Origin: an uncultured Trueperaceae bacterium
GTDB taxonomy: Bacteria; Deinococcota; Deinococci; Deinococcales; Trueperaceae
Direction of reading: 5' to 3'
Assembly: GCA_937873495.1 (NCBI GenBank)
Contig: CALMXZ010000011.1
Span: 62,001-126,000, forward strand
DNA length: 64,000 nucleotides
The position numbers and the translations under genes are program-made. Shown here in pieces: positions 40,697 to 48,064 of this stretch. The stretch's first letter is position 1. Every line of letters starts with the position of its first letter. The notes beneath the pieces are model-generated. The model was not told the origin of the DNA, ran no database searches, and saw only the letters and a list, made by a program, of their open reading frames with translations.

Positions 40697-41971
40697 ATGT
40701 CTACCCCCATGCGGGCGACCGGACCGGCGCCTCACCGCTGGCGCGGACTGATCGCGCTGCTGGCCGCCAACGGCCTGGCTTGGACGGGCACCAGGCTGGC
40801 GTCGCTCGCGGTCCCGTGGTTCGTCCTGAGCACTACCGGCAGCGCGCTGCAGACCGGGCTGGTGGTCTTCGCGCAGATGGCGCCGTACGTGCTGGCCCAG
40901 GCGCTCTCCGGACCCCTGATCGACCGCATCGGCCCGAAGCGCATCAGCGTCCTCGGCGACGTGGTCGTCGCCGTTGCCATGGGTGCGATACCGCTGCTGC
41001 ACGCGTCCGGCACCTTGAGTCTGCCTCTGCTGATGCTCCTGCTGGCCGTCGTCGGCGCCGCGGAGGGACCGGCCAACTCCGCCAAGAGCGTGTTCGTGCC
41101 AGACGTGACGACCAGGGCCGGGGTACCGCTCGAGCGGACGACCGGGCTCCTCGGCACGGTCGAGCGGACGGCGTCCACGCTGGGACCGGCCATCGGCGGG
41201 GTGCTCATCGGCGCATGGGGCGGCTCCGGCACCTTGGCCGTTACGGCCGTACTCGCCGCCGTGAGCGCCTGCCTCACGGCCCTCGCGCTGCCCGACTCGA
41301 GGGGCGAGGACGCCGGTACCGACGCTCACCCGCCGACCGGCTACTTCGCACGTCTCAAGCACGGGTTCGGCTTCATCCGCGGCGATTCGCTGCTCCTCGC
41401 GATCTACTGCATGGTCGCCATCACCAACCTGCTCGACGGCGCCATGTTCTCCATCCTCATGCCGCTGTGGGTCATGGACCGCGGGCTAGGACCGGAGTTC
41501 CTCGGCCTGCTCGCCGCCGTGCTGAGCGGCGCGTCGATCGCTTCGAGCCTCGTCGCGGCCGCGTGGGGCCATCGTCTCCCCCGCCGGCTCGTGTACCTGG
41601 GCGGGTTCTTCCTCGCCGGCGCGCCCCGCTTCCTGGTGTTGGCGCTCGGGGCCGGGGTCCCCGCCATCCTCGGCACCTACCTGATCGCCGGGTTGGGCAG
41701 CGGCTTCCTGAACCCGATCATCGGAGCGTTGCAGTTCGAACGCATCCCCCGCACCATGCTCGGCACCGTGCGCGGGCTCGGGACCGCGATCTCGTGGGCC
41801 GGCATACCGTTCGGGGGCCTGCTCGGCGGGGCGCTCGTGACGGCCTTCGGGCTGATGAAGGCACTGCTGATAAGCGGCGCGGCCTACTTCGTGACCACCA
41901 CGTTGCCCGGGCTCTTGCCGCAGTGGGCGGGGATGCGGGGCGGTAAGGACACTCCGGCAGAGCGGAACTGA
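40697..41971 (+). CDS. MFS transporter, possible siderophore exporter
   Basis: The 424-residue protein has twelve hydrophobic segments and the MFS motif GPLIDRIGPKR after helix 2. It resembles the EntS/YfmI-type MFS group in which the first half carries an NSAKSVFVPDVT segment. It begins 12 nt after the siderophore ATPase, preceded by a TAGGCT box 9 nt before the ATG. Export of a siderophore or its intermediates is the contextual guess; macrolide or other drug efflux is equally possible from sequence alone. Confidence 0.82.
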   Translation: MSTPMRATGPAPHRWRGLIALLAANGLAWTGTRLASLAVPWFVLSTTGSALQTGLVVFAQMAPYVLAQALSGPLIDRIGPKRISVLGDVVVAVAMGAIPLLHASGTLSLPLLMLLLAVVGAAEGPANSAKSVFVPDVTTRAGVPLERTTGLLGTVERTASTLGPAIGGVLIGAWGGSGTLAVTAVLAAVSACLTALALPDSRGEDAGTDAHPPTGYFARLKHGFGFIRGDSLLLAIYCMVAITNLLDGAMFSILMPLWVMDRGLGPEFLGLLAAVLSGASIASSLVAAAWGHRLPRRLVYLGGFFLAGAPRFLVLALGAGVPAILGTYLIAGLGSGFLNPIIGALQFERIPRTMLGTVRGLGTAISWAGIPFGGLLGGALVTAFGLMKALLISGAAYFVTTTLPGLLPQWAGMRGGKDTPAERN

Positions 41972-42006
41972 AGCCGGCCGGCGTCGTCAAGCGCGGCACA
42001 GCCTAC

Positions 42007-42077
42007 CTACAACCCGAACGCGGTCGCCAGCGCCCTCTGCCCGAGGTACACGAGCAGCGGCACCAGGATCGCCGTAC
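42007..42077 (-). pseudogene. Remnant of a membrane-protein C-terminus
   Basis: On the minus strand a short frame reads TAILVPLLVYLGQRALATAF and ends at a TAG, with an in-frame stop just before it. The composition is that of a genuine last transmembrane helix with polar end. No start or rest of the gene is present. It may be the eroded end of a gene lost from this spot. Confidence 0.25.
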
Positions 42078-42134
42078 CCTAGCTGGCAGTGCCGTCCGCA
42101 GCGTCCGGTGCTGTAAGTGGTGCTAGGTTGTGCC

Positions 42135-42785
42135 ATGTCCACGACGAAGCGCGAGCCGCGTACGGATGCGACTACCACGGACGACACGACGGTGACGGTC
42201 CTGCCGGCCAACGAGGCGTCATGGGACGACCTGCAGACGGTCTTCCGCGAAGGCGGAGACGCCGCCGGATGCCAGTGCCAGTGGTTCAAGCTACAGCGCA
42301 CCGAGTGGCGCACGACGCCACGTGCCGAACGGACCGCCCTCCTAAGGCAACAGACAGCCTGCGGCCACGCCGAGGCCACCCACACCACGGGCCTGGTCGC
42401 GTACCTGGATGGTGAGCCCGCCGGTTGGTGCGCCGTCGAGCCACGCACGGCCTACCCGCGGCTGCTGACGGCTCGGGTTCCCTGGGCCGGCCGCGACGAG
42501 GTCAGGTCGGACGAGAGCGTGTGGGCCATAACCTGCTTCGTGACCCGCCAAGGCTTCCGCGGCAAGGGGGTGAGCCGCGCCCTCGCCCGCGCCGCCGTCG
42601 AGTTCGCACGGAGCCGCGGCGCCAGCGCCGTCGAAGGCTACGCGCGCCGCACGAACCCGGGCGCCAAGCAGGCCCCGGGCCCGCTCTTCGTCGGAACACC
42701 GAGCATCTTCGCTGCCGCCGGGCTCCGAGAGGTGAGCCAGCCGACGCCTGGGCGCGTCGTCATGCGGATCGACTTCGGAGGGTGA
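42135..42785 (+). CDS. GNAT-family acetyltransferase
   Basis: The 216-residue protein has a GNAT core near its centre and end. VAYLDGEPAGWCAVEP is the beta-2/3 hairpin, and VWAITCFVTRQGFRGKGVSRALARAAVEFARSRGASAVEGYA is the beta-4 strand and acetyl-CoA loop (QGFRGKG fits the Q/RxxGxG/A motif). The substrate is unknown. An early CQCQWFK segment is cysteine-rich. A TAGGTT box ends 5 nt before the ATG, so it is probably leaderless. Confidence 0.82.
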   Translation: MSTTKREPRTDATTTDDTTVTVLPANEASWDDLQTVFREGGDAAGCQCQWFKLQRTEWRTTPRAERTALLRQQTACGHAEATHTTGLVAYLDGEPAGWCAVEPRTAYPRLLTARVPWAGRDEVRSDESVWAITCFVTRQGFRGKGVSRALARAAVEFARSRGASAVEGYARRTNPGAKQAPGPLFVGTPSIFAAAGLREVSQPTPGRVVMRIDFGG

Positions 42786-42900
42786 GGGGCGGGCCGGTCG
42801 AATGCCGGCGCAGTTCGGCTCGGCAGTCCAGCGGCGACCGCCTGCTTACCTGTGACCGGAAGCAGGCCACCTCGGTCCGCCCACCAGCACCCTCGCAGGC

Positions 42901-42929
42901 GAGCCGAGGTTACGCGATGACCGTGGCTC
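42901..42929. repeat. Palindromic element containing GTTACGCGATGAC (left copy)
   Basis: GAGCC (42901-42905) and GGCTC (42925-42929) bracket GTTACGCGATGAC at 42909-42921. The same core with one change occurs at 43894-43906 inside another GAGC/GCTC bracket. The two copies lie either side of the DUF899 gene. The rest of the 42786-42996 gap holds nothing I can assign. Confidence 0.4.
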
Positions 42930-42996
42930 GAGAACCTTGAGGGCGGCCTCTAGGTAAGGTCGGATCGAGGTCGAGCAGGTACAGGTCGGAACCGAC

Positions 42997-43563
42997 CTAG
43001 ACGCGTGGGCGCCAGTCCCCGGCAGCCCCACCGAACAGGTCCCACATATGCCAGATGGGCGAGAAGTCGTCGCCCGGTCCGAACCGCGTGTGCGACGTGC
43101 GGTAGATACGTCCGTCAGCGTCCTTGACGAAGGCCGACACGCCGGGCATGACGTGAGTGTCGGTCCGGTAACCCGCCGCGCGGGTGAACGCGTGGCTCTG
43201 GTCCGAGGCCATCCGGAACGGCCAGCTGCGGCTCGCCGCGAAGCTCGCCTGGGTGGCGGGGTCGTCCGGCGACACGATGACGAAGCTTGCCGCAGTCTCG
43301 ATATGCGGCAGCATGCCGACGAAACCGTCCGCCCACAGAGTGCAGTAAGCGCAGCCGCGGCCCATGTTGTGAACGACGAGCAGCTTGTCCTTGTCACCGA
43401 ACAGGTCCGAGAGGGAGACCGCGCCGCCGGGAGTCTCGAACATGTACTCGTCGATAGGTTCCGACTGAAGGGCAGCCCGGGCCTTGACGAGCTCGGCCTT
43501 GAGCTGGGCTATCTCCTCTTCCAGGCGGACAACTTCCTCGCGTCCCTTGGTTGGCTGCTCCAT
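42997..43563 (-). CDS. DUF899 family thioredoxin-like protein
   Basis: The 188-residue protein starts with a coiled coil (RLEEEIAQLKAELVKARAALQ) and continues into a thioredoxin-like fold. MGRGCAYCTLWADGF bears a CxxC, then FVIVSPDDP and WPFRMASDQSHAF follow, the typical DUF899 pattern. The ending PIWHMWDLFGG is also family-like. Function is unknown, with likely redox activity. I place the start at the ATG at 43561-43563. The frame stays open upstream into what looks like a foreign GNAT tail, so the reading frame was probably created by a junction. Confidence 0.85.
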   Translation of the reverse strand: MEQPTKGREEVVRLEEEIAQLKAELVKARAALQSEPIDEYMFETPGGAVSLSDLFGDKDKLLVVHNMGRGCAYCTLWADGFVGMLPHIETAASFVIVSPDDPATQASFAASRSWPFRMASDQSHAFTRAAGYRTDTHVMPGVSAFVKDADGRIYRTSHTRFGPGDDFSPIWHMWDLFGGAAGDWRPRV

Positions 43564-43614
43564 GGCGGCAACTATATGCGTGACCGATCCGGGATCGATC
43601 ATGAATGCCCGAAG

Positions 43615-43725
43615 GAGCACGGCTCCGTACCCGATCAAGCACATGAGTCTGTCACTGCCCGGGCTGGCATCCACGAAGCCGAACCGTCGGTACAACCCCG
43701 GAAAGCCGCGTAGCTCGCAGCATCG
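43615..43725 (-). pseudogene. Remnant of a GNAT acetyltransferase C-terminus
   Basis: Directly after an in-frame stop at 43726-43728, the minus strand reads ELRGFPGLYRRFGFVDASPG followed by SDRLMC. This is the usual last strand-helix of a GNAT protein (the YRRFGF word and a terminal hydrophobic strand). It then runs in frame toward the DUF899 start. No acetyl-CoA-binding region precedes it, so only a fragment is left. It lies in the 422-nt gap between DUF899 and pilC, which otherwise holds just the palindrome at 43882. Confidence 0.35.
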
Positions 43726-43881
43726 TTACAGGATTCACCGCGATCCCATCTTCGGCATGACACCATCGTCGCCGGCGACCGGCGCGCGGGAATGAGGCCC
43801 ATGCGCAGGCCCGCATGAGTACGGGCCGAAGCCTCATGCTGCAGGGTGCCGGCCCTCACGGTGGAGCACAGACACCCTCGA

Positions 43882-43914
43882 GAGCGAGCTACAGTTACGC
43901 GATAACTATCGCTC
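43882..43914. repeat. Palindromic element containing GTTACGCGATAAC (right copy)
   Basis: GAGCGA (43882-43887) mirrors TCGCTC (43909-43914). Inside them AGTTA (43893-43897) mirrors TAACT (43903-43907) around CGCGA. The core matches the left copy at 42909 at 12 of 13 positions. It could be a protein-binding site or a trace of an inserted segment. Confidence 0.45.
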
Positions 43915-43985
43915 CCAATAGAGGATCCGCGAAGAACACGAGGGCTGAGCAGGTGGTCGGTCCAAACGCCGGCCCAGACCAGCGC

Positions 43986-45215
43986 CTACTGGCTCAGCTG
44001 CCCGATGATCGAGAACATCGGCAGGAACATGCCGGCCACGATGAAGCCGACAATGACGCCTAGGAACACGATGAGCATGGGCTCGAGCGCCGCGGTCAGG
44101 CTCTCGACCGCCTCGTCGACCTCGCGTTCGTAGAAGTCGGCGACCTTCTGGAGCATGTGATCGACGGCGCCGGTCTCCTCGCCGATCGAGATCATGGAAG
44201 AGACCATCGGCGGGAACACGCCCGGGTACTTGATCAGCGTCGTGCTGATCTGCTCACCGCGCTGCACGTTGTCCTTCGTCTCGTCGAGGATGTCCTCGAC
44301 GATGGCGTTGCCGGCCGTGCCCTTCGTGATGTCGATGGACTCGATGATGTTGACGCCCGAGCGCAAGAGCAGCCCGAACGTGTTGGAGAAGCTCGCGATG
44401 GCGGTCTTCTGCACGAGGGTGCCTACGATGGGCATGCGCAGGATGAACCCGTCCAGCACGCGCCTACCGTTCTTGGTCCGGTAGAAGAGCACCAGCCCGA
44501 CGACGATCGCGATGACCAAGCCGAACAGGATGTACCACTGGTAGCGCAGGAAGTCGGAGACGGCGATGAGTGCCTTGGTGATGACGGGCATCTCGCCGCC
44601 CAGCTGGTCGAGGATCTGCGCGAACTGCGGGACGATCCCCGTAAGCAAGAACCACGTGACCGCCAGGGCGATGACGAGCACGACCGTCGGGTACGTGAGA
44701 GCCGTCTTGATCTTGCCGCGCAGGGCGGCCTGCTTCTCCATGTAGGCGGCGATGCGATCCAGGATGCCGTCCAAGTTGCCGGACACCTCGCCCGCGCGCA
44801 CGAGGTAGACGTACAGCTTGTTGAAGAGGCGCGGGTGCTTGGCGAGCGCACCGGAGAGCTGCTGGCCGGTCTCGATGTCCTCGCGTACCTGCTTGAGGGC
44901 GTCCTTCAGACCCTGTTTCGGCGCCTGGCGCTGCAATATGGCGAGGCTCTGCACGACGGGGAGGCCGGCGTTGATGACCGTGGCGAACTGGCGCGAGAAG
45001 ATCGTGATGTCGCGGACGTTCGGGACGCTCCCGATGTCGAGCCATTTGGGCAGCTTGAGGTCGGACTGGAGGCCGGTCTTCGGGGTCTTGATCTCCGTTA
45101 CGAAGTAGCCCTTCTGGCGTAGCGCGGTAGCCACGTCACGCTGGGAGAGCGCCTCGGTTGTGCCCGTGATGACCTTGCCTCCCCGGTCACGGACCTTGTA
45201 CTCGAAAATCGGCAT
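43986..45215 (-). CDS. pilC: Type IV pilus/type II secretion platform protein PilC (GspF family)
   Basis: The 409-residue protein has two copies of the T2SF domain (~70-195 and ~275-400), each with the FSRQFATVINAGLPVVQSL / FSNTFGLLLRSGVNIIESI helix and a membrane helix. A third membrane helix (LFGLVIAIVVGLVLFYR) lies between. It opens with MPIFEYKVRDRGGKVITG as PilC proteins do. It is the inner-membrane platform that works with PilB/PilT motors and pilins, none of which lie in this window. GGGAGG precedes the ATG. Confidence 0.94.
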   Translation of the reverse strand: MPIFEYKVRDRGGKVITGTTEALSQRDVATALRQKGYFVTEIKTPKTGLQSDLKLPKWLDIGSVPNVRDITIFSRQFATVINAGLPVVQSLAILQRQAPKQGLKDALKQVREDIETGQQLSGALAKHPRLFNKLYVYLVRAGEVSGNLDGILDRIAAYMEKQAALRGKIKTALTYPTVVLVIALAVTWFLLTGIVPQFAQILDQLGGEMPVITKALIAVSDFLRYQWYILFGLVIAIVVGLVLFYRTKNGRRVLDGFILRMPIVGTLVQKTAIASFSNTFGLLLRSGVNIIESIDITKGTAGNAIVEDILDETKDNVQRGEQISTTLIKYPGVFPPMVSSMISIGEETGAVDHMLQKVADFYEREVDEAVESLTAALEPMLIVFLGVIVGFIVAGMFLPMFSIIGQLSQ

Positions 45216-45359
45216 CCTGCCCTGCCTCCCTATGCACCGGTACGGGTCGTCGCCGGCACCGCGGCAACTGCGTCTCGAGCCGACCTAGACCGCACGCAAG
45301 CGTACCCGACCGCCTCGGCCGGAAGCTGGTGGATAGGTCACTTCACCACCGCCCAGGGT

Positions 45360-45365
45360 TAGCAT
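45360..45365 (+). promoter_or_regulatory. Leaderless-type -10 box that sets the nth start
   Basis: TAGCAT at 45360-45365 overlaps an in-frame ATG at 45364, so that ATG cannot be in the mRNA. The box ends 7 nt before the GTG at 45373, the same spacing as at other leaderless-type genes here. Confidence 0.55.
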
Positions 45366-45372
45366 GCGGGCC

Positions 45373-46032
45373 GTGCCGAGCCCGAAGCGGGAATCCCTGA
45401 AAGCGCGCCGCGAACGCGCGCTGCGCGTGTTGCACGGCCTGCGCGTCCTCTATCCTGACGCGCGCACCGAGCTCGACTTCCGCACGCCGTTCGAACTCCT
45501 CGTCGCCACCATGCTCTCCGCCCAGGCAACCGACGTGAGCGTGAACCTCGCGACGCCCGCCCTGTTCGCCGCTTACCCCGACGCGCCGAGCATGGCCAGG
45601 GCGAGCGCGCAGGACGTCGAGCCGTACATCAAGACGATCGGCCTCTTCCACACGAAGGCCAAGAACGTCGTCAAGACGGCAGAGCTCTTGGTGGAGCGCC
45701 ACGGCGGCCAGGTGCCGCGCACCATGGAGGAGCTCGTCGCGTTGCCAGGCGTTGGCCGCAAGACGGCCAACGTGGTGCTGGCGAACGCGTTCGGGGTGCC
45801 GACCATCGCGGTGGACACCCACGTCGGGCGCGTCTCCAGGCGCCTTGGCTTTACCCAGAACACCGATCCGGACAAGGTCGAACTCGACCTCCAGGCCATC
45901 TTCCCCCGCGACCAGTGGGTGTTCCTGCACCACGGCCTCATCCTCCACGGTCGCCGGGTCTGCTCGGCTCGCAAGCCCGACTGCGCGCACTGCCTCCTCT
46001 GCGTCGACTGCCCGTCGTGCGGCAAGGTCTGA
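45373..46032 (+). CDS. nth: Endonuclease III
   Basis: The 219-residue protein has the helix-hairpin-helix LPGVGRKTANVVLANAFG, with the catalytic lysine in GRKTAN, then the catalytic aspartate in VDTHVGRVSRRLG. The 4Fe-4S cysteines follow the C-x6-C-x2-C-x5-C spacing in CSARKPDCAHC...C. It removes oxidised pyrimidines and nicks abasic sites in base-excision repair. The start is taken as the GTG at 45373 because a -10 box overlaps the upstream ATG. Confidence 0.93.
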   Translation: MPSPKRESLKARRERALRVLHGLRVLYPDARTELDFRTPFELLVATMLSAQATDVSVNLATPALFAAYPDAPSMARASAQDVEPYIKTIGLFHTKAKNVVKTAELLVERHGGQVPRTMEELVALPGVGRKTANVVLANAFGVPTIAVDTHVGRVSRRLGFTQNTDPDKVELDLQAIFPRDQWVFLHHGLILHGRRVCSARKPDCAHCLLCVDCPSCGKV

Positions 46033-46208
46033 GCTCGGCGCCGCCTACGCCAAGCGGGTCCCGCCGGCCGGGGCGTACGGGCGCAGCCGCACCGGCGTGC
46101 GTCGAGCATGCGACAGCCGGTCTCCTGAGCGCGCGGCCGGCGGCATGACTGCCTAGCCGCTCTAGGCCGTTCGCCAACGAGGCAGCCATCGAGCGGCCAC
46201 GCACCTGG

Positions 46209-46214
46209 TACGGT
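46209..46214 (+). promoter_or_regulatory. Leaderless-type -10 box before the YpdA gene
   Basis: TACGGT ends 6 nt before the ATG at 46221. The rest of the 188-nt gap after nth shows no further signal. Confidence 0.45.
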
Positions 46215-46220
46215 CGCCCC

Positions 46221-47285
46221 ATGCTGGATCTGCTCATCGTCGGCGCCGGTCCGATAGGGATCGGCGCCGCCATCCTCGCCAAGCGCGCCGGTCTCTCCTA
46301 CCGAGTGATCGAGAAGGGCGCCGTGGTGGAGGCCATCAGGCGCTACCCGATCGGCATGCTCTTCTTCACCACGTCCGAACGGCTCGAGGTCGGCGGTCAC
46401 CCCCTCGTCTCCGCCGTAGACAAACCGACCCGCAAGGAGGCGCTCGACTACTACCGGAAGGTCGTCGCCAACGAGCGGCTCGAGGTGAGCACCTACACCG
46501 AGGTCGTGGCCATCGAGCGCGTGCTCATCGAAGGTACGGAGCCCGCCTTCGAGGTGCGCACCATGAGCGCCGAACCGTGGCGCCGTCGTGACCACCTCGA
46601 GGGGGTGGTGTACGCGCGCAACGTGGTGGTGGCGACCGGCTACTTCGACAACCCCAAGCTCCTCGGCGTGCCGGGGGAAGACCTCCCGCACGTCTCCCAC
46701 TACTACGACGAGGGGCACGGCCACTACGGCAGGAACGTGGTGGTCGTCGGGGCGGGCTCGAGCGCGGCGGACGCGGCGCTGGATCTGTACCGCGCCGGGG
46801 CGAAGGTGACCATCGTCCACCGCGGCGAGGACTTCCGGCGCAGCCTCAAGTACTGGGTGCGGCCGAACCTCGAGAACCGCGTGAAGGAAGGCTCCATCGC
46901 GGTCCGCTTCGGCGCCACCGTGAAGGTGATAACGCCGGAAGAGGTGGTCGTGAACGAGGCGGCCACCGAGACCAGCTTGCCGGCCGACCGGGTCTTCCTG
47001 CTCACGGGCTACTCCGCCAAGCCGGGCCTGCTCGCAGCGGCGGGGGTGGCGATCGATGGGCCGACGGCGGCGGCCCGGTTGGACAACGCCACCTTCGAGA
47101 CCAACGTGCCAGGCCTGTTCGTCATCGGTTCCGCCGGCTTCGGCACGCGCACGTCGGACGTCTTCATCGAGAACGGCCTCGTGCACGCCGAGGTCGCCCT
47201 CGCCACCATCGCCGGCCGGACGGCGCGCGAGCGGGCGCGAGGCGACAAGCGCTCCGACCACCGGGCCCCCTCCCTGGAAGGTTGA
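46221..47285 (+). CDS. ypdA: YpdA-family NADPH-dependent bacillithiol disulfide reductase
   Basis: The 354-residue flavoprotein has an N-terminal FAD motif (IVGAGPIGIGAAILAKRAGL), the YpdA-typical FFTTSERLEVGGHPLVS and RKEALDYYRKVV, VATGYFDNPKLLGVPGEDLPHVSHYYDEGH, an NADPH motif VVVGAGSSAADAALDLYR, and a final GSAGFGTRTSDVFIENG. Enzymes of this group reduce oxidised bacillithiol, the main low-molecular-weight thiol of Bacillota and Deinococcota. It is monocistronic or leads into the next small membrane gene. Confidence 0.9.
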   Translation: MLDLLIVGAGPIGIGAAILAKRAGLSYRVIEKGAVVEAIRRYPIGMLFFTTSERLEVGGHPLVSAVDKPTRKEALDYYRKVVANERLEVSTYTEVVAIERVLIEGTEPAFEVRTMSAEPWRRRDHLEGVVYARNVVVATGYFDNPKLLGVPGEDLPHVSHYYDEGHGHYGRNVVVVGAGSSAADAALDLYRAGAKVTIVHRGEDFRRSLKYWVRPNLENRVKEGSIAVRFGATVKVITPEEVVVNEAATETSLPADRVFLLTGYSAKPGLLAAAGVAIDGPTAAARLDNATFETNVPGLFVIGSAGFGTRTSDVFIENGLVHAEVALATIAGRTARERARGDKRSDHRAPSLEG

Positions 47286-47350
47286 GTGATGGCTTCGCAG
47301 CGGTCGCCGACGCCACGGAGCGCTACACTCGTCTCAGGGAGGTCCGCGCA

Positions 47351-47950
47351 ATGAAACAACGCGACCTGTGGATCGGCATCCTACTCATAGCCCTCGGGCT
47401 CTTGCTCCTCGTCGGGCCGACGGTCAACTTCAGCCAGTACGGCTGGCCGTTCTTCGTGCTCCTCCCCGGCATAGCGCTCCTCTTCATCGCGCTGACCACC
47501 ACCGTCAACAACAGCGCCCTCGCGGTGCCGGGCGCCATCGTCACCGTCATCGGCCTCATCCTGCTCGTCTTCTCGCTCACGGGTCATTGGCAGGGCTGGT
47601 CGTACGCCTGGGCGCTCATCATCGCCGCCACCGGCGTCGGCAACTACCTCAGGGGCAGGGCGACGAACGACGCCTCCCTGGTCGGCTCCGGCACGCGCAC
47701 GGCTCTCTACGGCGTCGTGGCTTTCGTCGGCCTCGGGCTCTTCTTCGAACTGTTCGTGTTCGGCGCCCGCAGCGCCTTCATGCGTTGGGTGCTGCCGATC
47801 GGCATGATCGCCGCCGGCGGCGTCCTCCTGTACCTGAACAGCCGTAACCGGGGGAGCGCCGCGGTGGCCGCGCACTCCACCCCTCCCAGCCCTCCCGTCG
47901 CGGTGGGTGCACAGCAGCCCACGGCTCCAGACAACGACGAGCGCGGTTGA
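47351..47950 (+). CDS. Multi-pass membrane protein (LiaI/DUF5668-like)
   Basis: The 199-residue protein starts at the ATG with AGGGAGG 8 nt upstream. It has six hydrophobic segments in tight succession, beginning RDLWIGILLIALGLLLLVGPTVNFSQYGWPFFVLLPGIALL. This opening resembles LiaI/LiaF-type transmembrane regions in envelope-stress proteins. A disordered Pro/Ala/Gln tail (~170-199) ends it. No soluble domain follows. The role is unknown. Confidence 0.75.
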   Translation: MKQRDLWIGILLIALGLLLLVGPTVNFSQYGWPFFVLLPGIALLFIALTTTVNNSALAVPGAIVTVIGLILLVFSLTGHWQGWSYAWALIIAATGVGNYLRGRATNDASLVGSGTRTALYGVVAFVGLGLFFELFVFGARSAFMRWVLPIGMIAAGGVLLYLNSRNRGSAAVAAHSTPPSPPVAVGAQQPTAPDNDERG

Positions 47951-47990
47951 CGAACCGACGGGCCGGCCTGCGGGCAAGGCGACGCGCCCA

Positions 47991-48007
47991 CCGGGCGGTA
48001 CGCCCGG
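47991..48007 (+). terminator. Hairpin after the 47351 membrane protein
   Basis: CCGGGCG-GTA-CGCCCGG forms a 7-bp stem with a 3-nt loop 40 nt after the stop. It has no T-tract. Confidence 0.3.
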
Positions 48008-48064
48008 CACCGAGCCGACGATGACGGGAGCCTGTGCAGGTAGGACCGACGCGCACGGTGTCCC

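Noticed and set aside
46045-46058. CCTACGCCAAGCGG word also found at 24926
   Set aside because: Only two copies of 14 nt of ordinary GC-rich sequence in unrelated gaps; likely chance.
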